From Methanolobus profundi (GTDB taxonomy: Archaea > Halobacteriota > Methanosarcinia > Methanosarcinales > Methanosarcinaceae): a DNA stretch of 64,000 bases. The stretch spans positions 80,048-144,047 of the forward strand of contig NZ_FOUJ01000006.1 in NCBI RefSeq assembly GCF_900114835.1. Reading direction: 5' to 3'. The position numbers were made by a program, and so were the translations under genes. The notes under the pieces were generated by a model, which saw only the letters and a list, made by a program, of their open reading frames with translations, ran no database searches and was not told where the DNA came from. Below are positions 26,495 through 34,518 of the stretch, one piece after another (the first letter of the stretch is position 1; the number at the start of each line of letters is the position of its first letter).

Positions 26495-26953
26495 TCAAAA
26501 TCCGAACAACGATGTTACATCCATTACCACGCTGGCAACAGTATATTTCACGGTACTTGTAACACCTACAGGCTCTACAACGATCTCACCATTATCCTTT
26601 GCTGCGATGAACTCTGACAATGGGTCTGATGATCTTAGAACGCTCCTTATTGTAAATTCATTTGCACCTACAACCATAGTAGCATCGAAGTCCTCATCAT
26701 CATCAACCTCTTCAAAACTAACTATAGATGCATCTTCTGTGACCGCCTTCACATAGACCTCATCACCGTCGTCAGTGACGATCACAAGTTTGATGACCTC
26801 ATCACCCAGAAGAGATACAAGGTAAGATGGGACCGAGTCCACGTTCGCATTATATTCATCTACATCATTTTCAAGATCCTTGACTATATCAGCACTTGCC
26901 ACCGGCATAAGCAGCATCAGAAATAACATTGATATTATGAGTATATGTTTCAT
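26495..26953 (-). CDS. Small exported protein of unknown function
   Basis: 152 residues from the ATG at 26953. The frame is open 33 codons further upstream, but GGAGGACG directly precedes this ATG and a signal peptide (MKHILIISMLFLMLLMPVAS) begins there. The mature protein (~130 residues) starts ADIVKDLENDVDEYN and contains a strongly acidic loop (FEEVDDDEDFDA). It then has an alternating hydrophobic region with GEIVVEPVG. The order of elements faintly resembles an SCP2-type small domain, but I cannot claim it. It is transcribed alone. Confidence 0.7.
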   Translation of the reverse strand: MKHILIISMLFLMLLMPVASADIVKDLENDVDEYNANVDSVPSYLVSLLGDEVIKLVIVTDDGDEVYVKAVTEDASIVSFEEVDDDEDFDATMVVGANEFTIRSVLRSSDPLSEFIAAKDNGEIVVEPVGVTSTVKYTVASVVMDVTSLFGF

Positions 26954-26994
26954 CCACGTCCTCCATTTTTGATATGTCTTTATACCCCCTAGTG

Positions 26995-27013
26995 TCACAT
27001 AGAGATTATGTGA
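26995..27013. promoter_or_regulatory. Perfect inverted repeat upstream of the small exported protein gene
   Basis: TCACATA-GAGAT-TATGTGA: 7-bp arms, 5-bp spacer, about 45 bases upstream of the ATG and next to a possible TATA element (GGTATAAAGAC on the minus strand). Candidate repressor operator. Confidence 0.4.
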
Positions 27014-27177
27014 AATACCCTGAGCACCCCTTACATACCAGTACGCCATCATTCTAATTATACATTTTTGACAGTAATTAAAATATATAGCTAATGTTGA
27101 AGAGTTGATGTACTTAATTCAATATATAGATGCCTATAATACAGAACCTGGCCATATCCAAAAAAGGAAAAGGAGGG

Positions 27178-28356
27178 TCAGCTGAACCATCCCTCTGTTC
27201 TCAGACATACTCTCACAAGCATCAGCATCACAGGCACCTCGATAAGAACACCCACAACAGTTGCAAGAGCAGCACCTGATGAAAGCCCGAACAGTATTGT
27301 AGATGTGGCGATAGCCACCTCGAAATGGTTCGATGCTCCGATCATTGCAGAAGGAGCAGCATCCTTATAGCTTAGTTTCAGGAGCTTTGCAAGCACATAT
27401 CCAAGAGTGAAGATGAACACAGTCTGGATGAAAAGTGGAACAGCGATCCACAGTATGGTCAATGGCTGTGAGAGTATCGTCTCACCCTTGAAACTGAATA
27501 GCAGTATCAGTGTGACAAGAAGTGCTGTAATGGTCACTGGTGTCAGCAGATGGACAAAACTCGTATTGAACCATTCCTCACCTTTCGTCCTGATTATCAT
27601 CTTCCTGGAAATATAACCTGCTGCAAGCGGAAGTGCAACATATATCCCTATTGACAAGGCCAGTGCCTGCCAGGGCACAGGAAGCTTTCCAACCCCTAGC
27701 AGGAAACCTCCCAGAGGACCGTAAAGGAAGAGCATTGTCAGTGAATTGATAGCGACCATCACAAGCGTATGGCAGTCATTTCCACGTGCAAGGAAACCCC
27801 ATACAAGTACCATTGCAGTACATGGAGCAATACCCAGAAGGATACAGCCTGCAAGATAACTCCTCCATAGAGGGATCTCAAGCATTTTAACACCATCCTG
27901 AAGCACAACAGTACCTTCACCATAGCTCGCGCCAACAGGAAGGTCGAGTCCGAATGGCATCTTCACAAGATCTGTTGCTTCAGGACCAATGAACCCGAGA
28001 AACAAAGTTCCCAGGAAGAATATCGAAATAAGATACATGGTGAACGGCTTGATAGCCCAGTTGATGAACAGTGTAAGCCCTACTGGCTTCAGGTTCTGTC
28101 CTGCTTTGAGCACTTCACCAAAGTCTATCTTCACCATGATCGGATACATCATGAAAAAGAGACAGATGGCTATAGGAATAGAAACCACTGGTGCTTCATC
28201 CACATATATTGACAGGCTGTCAAGGTATAGTGCAACCCCTGGTGCGAACCTACCCAGAAGGATCCCCGCAACGATACAGAGGATCACCCAAACGGTCAGA
28301 TACTTTTCAAAGAAAGCAAGGCCTTGCGGCTCCTTAGTTATGCATGCTTTTGCCAT
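27178..28356 (-). CDS. acr3: Acr3-type arsenite efflux permease
   Basis: 392 residues from the ATG at 28356; a GTG five codons upstream overlaps the GGGGAT ribosome site and is less likely. About ten membrane helices are evident. The conserved Acr3 segment [19 protein letters not shown] contains the cysteine essential in characterised homologues, and [19 protein letters not shown] is also typical. The protein expels arsenite (and sometimes antimonite) across the membrane. No arsC or arsA is adjacent. The upstream region carries a TATA box and a cluster of inverted repeats (28440-28465), consistent with metalloid-responsive control. Confidence 0.92.
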   Translation of the reverse strand: MAKACITKEPQGLAFFEKYLTVWVILCIVAGILLGRFAPGVALYLDSLSIYVDEAPVVSIPIAICLFFMMYPIMVKIDFGEVLKAGQNLKPVGLTLFINWAIKPFTMYLISIFFLGTLFLGFIGPEATDLVKMPFGLDLPVGASYGEGTVVLQDGVKMLEIPLWRSYLAGCILLGIAPCTAMVLVWGFLARGNDCHTLVMVAINSLTMLFLYGPLGGFLLGVGKLPVPWQALALSIGIYVALPLAAGYISRKMIIRTKGEEWFNTSFVHLLTPVTITALLVTLILLFSFKGETILSQPLTILWIAVPLFIQTVFIFTLGYVLAKLLKLSYKDAAPSAMIGASNHFEVAIATSTILFGLSSGAALATVVGVLIEVPVMLMLVRVCLRTEGWFS

Positions 28357-28408
28357 AGAACTTATCCCCACTGATGTTCTTTTTGCAATACTAGATACAA
28401 CGGCATAA

Positions 28409-28465
28409 GGATTTATAAGGATTGTTCTAAAGGCAAAAATAGATAATTTATCTAAATTCAGATAA
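28409..28465 (-). promoter_or_regulatory. Promoter and inverted-repeat operator of acr3
   Basis: The minus strand has CCTTATAAATCC (28409-28420), a good TATA box about 60 bases before the ATG. Just upstream lie two overlapping inverted repeats: TAGATAATTTATCTA (28440-28454) and TTATCT-AAATTC-AGATAA (28448-28465). They are likely binding sites for a regulator such as an ArsR-family protein; the identity is inferred. Confidence 0.5.
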
Positions 28466-28551
28466 GCAGAGATATTGCATACCGAACCACAAGACCTAGG
28501 TCCCCATCACTTCTTCCAAAATATAAGCCTCAACATTACCTGTCATTGGAG

Positions 28552-28563
28552 TATTTAAATTTT
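28552..28563 (+). promoter_or_regulatory. Possible TATA box of an intergenic RNA
   Basis: TATTTAAATTTT is followed about 25 bases later by the start of a stretch with strong secondary structure and no open reading frame. Confidence 0.35.
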
Positions 28564-28583
28564 ATTTGAAATGCAAGGACTTT

Positions 28584-28683
28584 TATAGGAACAGGCCGTC
28601 CTGAAGCCGAGGACTATTTTTCAATAGTACCACCCCCCCAAACCCCCAATTGAACACTGATAATGATTATCAGTGTTCTTTTA
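28584..28683 (+). ncRNA. Candidate structured small RNA
   Basis: No protein gene fits this region. From the expected start the plus strand offers a GTCC/GGAC hairpin (28598-28614). A partly competing hairpin follows: GGACTATT-TTTC-AATAGTACC with one bulged A (28611-28631). Then comes a C-rich single-stranded linker (ACCACCCCCCCAAACCCCCA). Last is a perfect 13-bp-arm palindrome (28652-28678) followed by TTTTA, which could end transcription. TATA box, stems, C-rich linker and terminator-like hairpin together resemble a small regulatory RNA. I do not recognise a known family. The palindrome alone could instead be a protein-binding site. Confidence 0.4.
28652..28678. promoter_or_regulatory. Perfect 27-bp palindrome with a Fur-box-like core
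   Basis: Arms GAACACTGATAAT and ATTATCAGTGTTC flank a single G. The core TGATAATGATTATCA resembles half-sites of Fur-type metal regulators. It is either the last hairpin of the candidate RNA or an operator. Confidence 0.5.
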
Positions 28684-28788
28684 CATAATTGACCTTAAAA
28701 GAGAGATCTTTTACAGTTGTTATAAATAACACCGCTTTTTTACAGATATCCTAACGATCGCCTACCTCGTAGACGGTCTGACGGCCAT
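28684..28788. other. Intergenic stretch with further hairpins
   Basis: It holds AAAAGA-GAGA-TCTTTT (a stem with a GNRA-type loop), TGTTAT-AA-ATAACA, and the left arm of a hairpin that crosses the DUF2148 stop codon. That hairpin is GGCCATTCAC-CTA-GTGGATGGCC, about 28782-28804, and is fully paired with one G-U in plus-strand RNA. TTATAAATAA could be a plus-strand TATA box. No protein-coding gene is seen. Confidence 0.4.
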
Positions 28789-29337
28789 TCACCTAGTGGA
28801 TGGCCTGTCAAAGAAGATGTTCTTGCCCTTTACACTCAAGGGAATTGCCATTGCAACATCTGCATCTATCATATCATAGTAACATGCAGCAGCACCAGCT
28901 GAGTACAACACCCTGTTGTCCACACACAGATCCTTTGCCTTTGCAGCTGCAGAGCCAACAGCAATTCCAAGGTCCATGTATTTGATCATACAATGAGGAC
29001 CTGTGAACTCAACCTTTACCTTCTTGTGTTCTATCATTTCCTTGCAGGTCTCAAAACCACATGCACCACAATTAAGTGAACTCACACCTGAAGACTTCAG
29101 TCCGATAAGCACAAGGCTATCTGCATCCCTTACATTCTTTGCATCACGCATCAGGAACTTCATGCCCTTGATATCACTGAGCTCTTCCATTTTATCCGCA
29201 AGCTGCATTCTTTCATCATCATGAAGAAGATATGTAACGATATCATCGACACCTTTTCCTTTTGGTGCGGTCCTTGCAGCTACAAGAATGGTCTTTGCAA
29301 GTGGTCCGATCACATCGAGTTCAGCATTCTGTATCAT
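28789..29337 (-). CDS. DUF2148 iron-sulfur domain protein
   Basis: 182 residues. The cysteine motif LNCGACGFETCKEM (about 89-102) is the expected iron-sulfur ligand set of DUF2148 proteins, with another Cys in GPHCMIKYMDLGIA. The C-terminal half (AVGSAAAKAKDLCVDNRVLY; AACYYDMIDADVAMAIPLSVKG) is also typical. These ferredoxin-like proteins are frequent in anaerobes and of unknown role. There is no ribosome-binding site. A TATA-like CTAAATATC lies about 24 bases before the ATG, which suggests a leaderless mRNA. Confidence 0.85.
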   Translation of the reverse strand: MIQNAELDVIGPLAKTILVAARTAPKGKGVDDIVTYLLHDDERMQLADKMEELSDIKGMKFLMRDAKNVRDADSLVLIGLKSSGVSSLNCGACGFETCKEMIEHKKVKVEFTGPHCMIKYMDLGIAVGSAAAKAKDLCVDNRVLYSAGAAACYYDMIDADVAMAIPLSVKGKNIFFDRPSTR

Positions 29338-29379
29338 AAAAAGAGAAATGCTTCAATGATATTTAGTCATTAAGATAGA

Positions 29380-29413
29380 AAAGATGATGGCAGGAACATA
29401 GAAGCAGTTCCTG
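29380..29413 (-). terminator. Terminator of the CobW-type GTPase gene
   Basis: CAGGAAC, nine bases, GTTCCTG (29391-29413) forms a hairpin; the minus strand continues CATCATCTTTTC. Confidence 0.45.
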
Positions 29414-29432
29414 TCATGAAATTAGTGTACGA

Positions 29433-30485
29433 TCATAGCTCAAGAGTTATGATATTTGGTTCATCATGAACCTCTGAACTTATCTTCTCAAAAGAGACAC
29501 CTTCCTTTTCCAGTGTCTCCTGAATACTGCCATCCACGATATCTACAAGTTCCTCTTTAGGGACCTTTGTCACAGCACTCAGGAATTTGAGGTGCTCCTC
29601 ACCATCACCGAACTCATCAAGGATCTCAATGACAGGTTCACCTTCAGAAGAGGTCAGACTTCCCTTTATAAGACCTTCCTTGAACTTGAAACTGAACTTA
29701 ATATGACCTATAAAATCAGGATTCAACTGTTTTACCTTATCTTTGATGTCCATCAAAAGATTCACCAGCATCGTTGTGACCTTATCAGGATGAATGTCCT
29801 CTGCCTGTATGGAATACTCACCTGCATACGTGCCAACACCTGACACTTCCATTGAATTGAGATCCTCACGTTCCTGGTGAATCTCACTTTCACCCGTGAG
29901 CAGGTCCATGAACCTTTCAAACTTCTCATCAGCGTTCTTTGCAGAGAACTCAACAACGATCGCATCCGGATTTATCTCCAGTACTTTCTGCGTTGAGGAA
30001 GCTATGGTTTCCCTGTCCACTAGATCTATCTTATTGATACAGACGATCTCAGACTCCTTTATCTGGTTCTCAATGAACTTTGGTATCTGCTCCCATTCAA
30101 CACCGAACCTGCTTGCATCCACAATAGATACAACAGGTGAGAAAGACACTTCTCCCAGATCCATAAGCTCGATATGTTCCTTGATCTGCAGAGGGAAAGC
30201 GATACCTGTGGGTTCGATTATAACAACATCCGGTTCATAATCCTCGATAATGGTCTGAAGGGTGAATTCCATGCTGACCTTAAGTGAACAGCATATACAG
30301 CCACTGGTGAGTTCTTTTGTGACAAGACCGCTACTTGAGATGGTCTCACCATCCACTCCAACCTCTCCAACCTCATTTACGATTATGGCTATCTTATGTC
30401 CCTTATCGATCAGATGTTTACCAAGGTTCCTTAAAGTAGTCGTCTTTCCACTACCAAGAAAACCACCTATGATTATCACTTTCAT
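29433..30485 (-). CDS. CobW/P47K-family GTPase (metallochaperone-like)
   Basis: 350 residues of the G3E GTPase class. The P-loop is GGFLGSGKTT at 7-16. The metal-binding motif of the COG0523 group is intact: GCICCS with C63, C65 and C66. The G4 motif is CINKIDLVD at about 155. Family members load metals or corrinoids into enzymes using GTP; in methylotrophic methanogens some act near methyltransferase systems. Residues about 230-350 form an alpha/beta C-terminal domain with acidic stretches. AUGGUGA precedes the ATG. No metalloenzyme gene is adjacent apart from the divergently spaced DUF2148 gene, so the client is unknown. Confidence 0.88.
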   Translation of the reverse strand: MKVIIIGGFLGSGKTTTLRNLGKHLIDKGHKIAIIVNEVGEVGVDGETISSSGLVTKELTSGCICCSLKVSMEFTLQTIIEDYEPDVVIIEPTGIAFPLQIKEHIELMDLGEVSFSPVVSIVDASRFGVEWEQIPKFIENQIKESEIVCINKIDLVDRETIASSTQKVLEINPDAIVVEFSAKNADEKFERFMDLLTGESEIHQEREDLNSMEVSGVGTYAGEYSIQAEDIHPDKVTTMLVNLLMDIKDKVKQLNPDFIGHIKFSFKFKEGLIKGSLTSSEGEPVIEILDEFGDGEEHLKFLSAVTKVPKEELVDIVDGSIQETLEKEGVSFEKISSEVHDEPNIITLEL

Positions 30486-30611
30486 TATTTCACCATGATT
30501 AGCAGATATAAGGAGTAAAGGATGTTCACTGACCTTATATTGATCCCGGAACGGTCAGTATCCTGATATACCCTATACTAAAAGGAATTACAAATAAATA
30601 GCCATTGACGA

Positions 30612-33600
30612 TCAATCAGGAACAGAATGCTGCTGTAAAGGCAGACGGATGTGTATCGTTGTTCCTTTACCTTCTTCACTTGTGACATGAATGTCCCCTT
30701 TATGATCCTCGACTATCTTTTTACAGATATAAAGACCAAGCCCGGTACCTCCATATCGTCTTTTTTCCGAGGAATCAACCTGATAGAACCTCTCGAAAAG
30801 TTTTGGGATCTTGTCTTCCGGGATGCCGATCCCCGTATCTGAAACTTTCAGGTACATGGAACCTTCGGAAGTATGAGCTGAGATCGTTACTTTACCGTCC
30901 TGAGGTGTGAATTTCACAGCATTGTCTATTAGATTGACAAAGACATCCATCATCTTATCGCGGTCAGCATACAATAACGGTAGCTCACCCTGAATATCCT
31001 TAACAAGCTCAATACCCTTGCTCTCTGCCTGAAGTATGAGGTCCTGAATGGAATTACTGATAACATCCTGTATATCTATATTGTCGAACGAGTAGTTCAG
31101 CTTACCGGACTGCGCCCTGCTTAGATACAGCAGCGAGTCCACAAGTCTGCGAAGCCTCTCAGAGTTACGGATCACGGTGTCTACTGCCTTCTTTTGCTGT
31201 TCGTTCACAGGACCCAGGGTCTCATCTGCCACCAACTGGCTGTAACCCTGTATAGATGTAAGTGGTGTTTTGAACTCATGGCTCACATTGGACAGGAAAT
31301 CATCCTTCATCTTATCAAGGGATTTCAGTTCTTCGTTAGCTGCTGAAAGCTCATCGTTTGCTCTTGAAAGTTCATCCGCATACTCACGCAGCTTATCCTC
31401 TGCTCTCTTGCGCTGGATCATCCTCCACATGCCTTCCATGAACAAGGTCAATTGCCTGACGTCAGCATCATTGTATTCCTCTTCCTTGTTCGCAACACCG
31501 GCATCCCCCACTATTTTCTTGCCATCGACTATCGGGATGCCCATGTAGCGCTGTATCGTTATATGGCCTTCCGGATAACCATGTTTCAACGGATTTGGAG
31601 CCTGGAAATCATTGACAATGATAGCTTTTCCCTGCCTTACAGCTTCTCCCCAGACACCTGTACCGGCAAGAGAATACTCCAGTTTCTTACCCTTGACCCT
31701 GCACTCTTTCATGATGTTCTTCGACCAGGAGTAAACAGTAAGTGTCTCACCATCATCGTTCAGGAAAGCAACATAACCTATCTTGCTCTGAGTGAGCCTG
31801 ACCGCTTCTTCCTGTACGAAATCGGCTATCTCCTTTAACGAGATATCCGACATCTGGTTGATCTTCCAGAGGGCCTCAAGGCGTGATTCGTCAAGTCGCA
31901 GGGCCTCCTCTGCCTTTTTCCGCACAGAGATATCACCAAAGATACCAATACCACCGAGGAAGGAACCATCATCACCAATATTAGGACTGTAATCTGCCTT
32001 GAGATAGACATCCTTACCGCTTATCACTGTATGATATCTTCCTTCAAAATGGCCTACCTTTCGGGAAAGAACATCATCCACAGCCTTCCTCATGAGTTTG
32101 TCCTTTATTCCGGCAACCATGTCAAAGCCAATGACATCCTCTTTCTTCTTCAGACCTATTATATGCAGAAACTTCTCATTGCAATGGGTCACGATACCAT
32201 TGGAATTGAAATGGAAGATACCAAGAGGTGAATTCTCAAAGATAAGGCGGTACTTCTTCTCAGCCTCATGAACAGCTTCTTCGGCCATTTTCCGTTCTGT
32301 GATATCCTGTAATGCTCCAGTGACGGTCACGACCTTACCATCTTCGATCATTGGATTTCCAATTGTTCTAACCCATTTGTGCGTACCTTTGGCTGTGATC
32401 ATTTCCAGTTCAAGGTCGTAAGATACACCTTTTTCTACGGCTTCATTGACAGCCTTTTCAATACGCTCCCTTGAATCCGGTGTGTAGAAACTCAATCCCA
32501 ATTCAACATCAGTAGGAGTTGAAGGATCTAATTCATGGATCGTTGCAATTTCAGGCGTCCATGTTCCCTTACCAGTAGCAGCATCAAATTCCCAACCTCC
32601 TATTTTGGCTATCCTGCTAACCTCATTAAGAAGAGCTTCACTTTTTTGCAGTTTATCTTCAGCAAGTTTACGCTCGGAGATATCCTCAAAGACCCCAATT
32701 CCACCAAGGAATGTACCATCTTCTGCAATATTTGGACTATAATCCGCTTTGATGTTGATCGTGATATCGGTCGTAACTGTGTGGTATGCTCCTTCAAAGT
32801 GACCGACCTTCCTTGAGAAAACATCAGAAACAGCTTTTTTCATGTCCTCATCTACGATCGAGGCAATAATATTGAAGCCTATTACATCCTCTTTTCTCTT
32901 GAGTTGCATTATTTCCAGGAACTTTTCATTACAATGGGTAATGATACCTTTCTCATCGAAGTGGAATACACCGAAAGGGGAATTCTCAAAGATCATGCGA
33001 TATTTGGCTTCAGATTCCAGAGCAGCTTCTTCGGCTTTTTTCCTGTCTGTGATGTCGATCACAATGCCCTGATAATAAGCAGGACCACCACTCTCATCCC
33101 TGATCAGATGGGACCTTTCGGTCACCCAGCGAACTTCCCCTGATTTAGTGAGGATACGGTACTCCTTGGAGAAGAACATCTTCCCCTCAACCTCAAGCTG
33201 GAACACATCGTTCTTCACATGTTCAAGGTCATCGGGATGGATCATATCCCTGTATTTCATGTTCCCGGATGTGAGATCATCTGGAGCATAGCCGAACTGT
33301 GCTATGTTCTCTGATACGAAGACCACGGGCCAGTCTTCTTCTGCGCTCCACAGGAAAGCTACAACCGGACTTTTCCTGTAGATATCTTCCTGTTTCTCGA
33401 TGGACTTGAACTTGTCCTTCAATGTCCTGTGATCTACCTTCTGCTCCAACAGTTTACCGATGGTCCCAAGCATACCCCCGTAATTACCTTCATCATCAGT
33501 AAGTGGAAGCAGGAATCCACTGTGGTAAATGAACTGCCCGTCCGGTTTGACGAAGGGGAAGATGTCATAGTTCCTTGACCTGAGACTATCTTTTGCTATC

Positions 33601-34475
33601 TGGAAGATATCGACAAATCCAAGCTCACCTTCGTCCTTGTGATGAGGGATGAAACTTGCCAGTTTCTTTCCTATAACTCCTGACCGGTCCAATCCTGAAA
33701 TGGATTCCATTCCCTTGTTGAAGTAGACCACATTGTCATTCTTATCTACCACCCAGACACCGGTCCACACGTTCTCGAGCATATCATCCGTTAAATGTGT
33801 CTCTTTCTGTATGGTCTTACATGAGGAAGAGCTCTGGAGCAGGGTCCATCTGCCATTCTGCTGTATGATAGTACCGTCGTGCATTCCGATGATATCTATT
33901 ATCTCCGAGCGGGTTCGTGCTTCCAGCAGGAAAGCGAATATAGCAACGATACCTTTCATCTTTATCAGGTCCATTGCCTTCTTTTCGTATTCAACGAACC
34001 TGTCCCAGGCATCATCACCCACAATGGTGAACTTATCGACTATCCTCAGTCCCTTGTAGCCTTCTGCTATTGCAATGTTGTAAAGCTCTTCCCATTTATT
34101 GAGGTCCATTTCAGAGACCGCACCCTCACCTGCAATATAGCACTCGTTACAGGCTGTGAGCATGAGCTGACCATTATCCAGATATTTTTCAACATCAAGA
34201 CCTGCGCCTTTCAACATTTCCTTTGCGCTGTCCTGATCAAGCTGGCCGGAAACACCCCACAGACAGCACTCGTTGTTCCTGAATCCTGCTTCAAAGAAAG
34301 CTGCCACTATGTCAACGAACTCTTCAGTGTTCTCATATAACAGGGAGAAATAGCTACCCTGCGTCATGTCCTCAACGAAGTCTATGTCCGAATCGATGTT
34401 GTGTATGCTGATGTTATAACCCCTGAATGACAATAATTGTTGGTCTGTGATATGAATTGATATTAGTAAGAGCAT
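30612..34475 (-). CDS. Multi-sensor histidine kinase: MEDS, five PAS, GAF, HisKA, HATPase
   Basis: 1287 residues, no membrane helices, so a cytoplasmic sensor. Domains by residue: MEDS (DcmR-type sensory domain) about 35-215 with cysteines C70, C71, C109, C112; PAS 237-345, 365-478, 487-602, 615-727, 737-852; GAF 865-1020; a short coiled coil; HisKA with the phosphorylated H1066 in NVSHEFKTP; HATPase with N-box NLIDN (1181-1185), DTGIGI and GGTGLGL. PAS 3 and PAS 5 are close duplicates (both contain HCNEKFL). There is no receiver domain and no response regulator nearby. The start codon is uncertain because no ribosome-binding site is well placed. MEDS domains are known from methylotroph and methanogen sensors of C1 compounds; the ligand here is unknown. 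Confidence 0.9.
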   Translation of the reverse strand: MLLLISIHITDQQLLSFRGYNISIHNIDSDIDFVEDMTQGSYFSLLYENTEEFVDIVAAFFEAGFRNNECCLWGVSGQLDQDSAKEMLKGAGLDVEKYLDNGQLMLTACNECYIAGEGAVSEMDLNKWEELYNIAIAEGYKGLRIVDKFTIVGDDAWDRFVEYEKKAMDLIKMKGIVAIFAFLLEARTRSEIIDIIGMHDGTIIQQNGRWTLLQSSSSCKTIQKETHLTDDMLENVWTGVWVVDKNDNVVYFNKGMESISGLDRSGVIGKKLASFIPHHKDEGELGFVDIFQIAKDSLRSRNYDIFPFVKPDGQFIYHSGFLLPLTDDEGNYGGMLGTIGKLLEQKVDHRTLKDKFKSIEKQEDIYRKSPVVAFLWSAEEDWPVVFVSENIAQFGYAPDDLTSGNMKYRDMIHPDDLEHVKNDVFQLEVEGKMFFSKEYRILTKSGEVRWVTERSHLIRDESGGPAYYQGIVIDITDRKKAEEAALESEAKYRMIFENSPFGVFHFDEKGIITHCNEKFLEIMQLKRKEDVIGFNIIASIVDEDMKKAVSDVFSRKVGHFEGAYHTVTTDITINIKADYSPNIAEDGTFLGGIGVFEDISERKLAEDKLQKSEALLNEVSRIAKIGGWEFDAATGKGTWTPEIATIHELDPSTPTDVELGLSFYTPDSRERIEKAVNEAVEKGVSYDLELEMITAKGTHKWVRTIGNPMIEDGKVVTVTGALQDITERKMAEEAVHEAEKKYRLIFENSPLGIFHFNSNGIVTHCNEKFLHIIGLKKKEDVIGFDMVAGIKDKLMRKAVDDVLSRKVGHFEGRYHTVISGKDVYLKADYSPNIGDDGSFLGGIGIFGDISVRKKAEEALRLDESRLEALWKINQMSDISLKEIADFVQEEAVRLTQSKIGYVAFLNDDGETLTVYSWSKNIMKECRVKGKKLEYSLAGTGVWGEAVRQGKAIIVNDFQAPNPLKHGYPEGHITIQRYMGIPIVDGKKIVGDAGVANKEEEYNDADVRQLTLFMEGMWRMIQRKRAEDKLREYADELSRANDELSAANEELKSLDKMKDDFLSNVSHEFKTPLTSIQGYSQLVADETLGPVNEQQKKAVDTVIRNSERLRRLVDSLLYLSRAQSGKLNYSFDNIDIQDVISNSIQDLILQAESKGIELVKDIQGELPLLYADRDKMMDVFVNLIDNAVKFTPQDGKVTISAHTSEGSMYLKVSDTGIGIPEDKIPKLFERFYQVDSSEKRRYGGTGLGLYICKKIVEDHKGDIHVTSEEGKGTTIHIRLPLQQHSVPD

Positions 34476-34518
34476 TGAGCTCTTATATTTTACTTACCTC
34501 AGCCGTGCCGGACATTGA

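Noticed and set aside
28740..28800. Possible tRNA gene suggested by stem-rich sequence
   Set aside because: No cloverleaf, no T-loop consensus (GTTCRANYC) and no CCA-proximal acceptor stem could be fitted.
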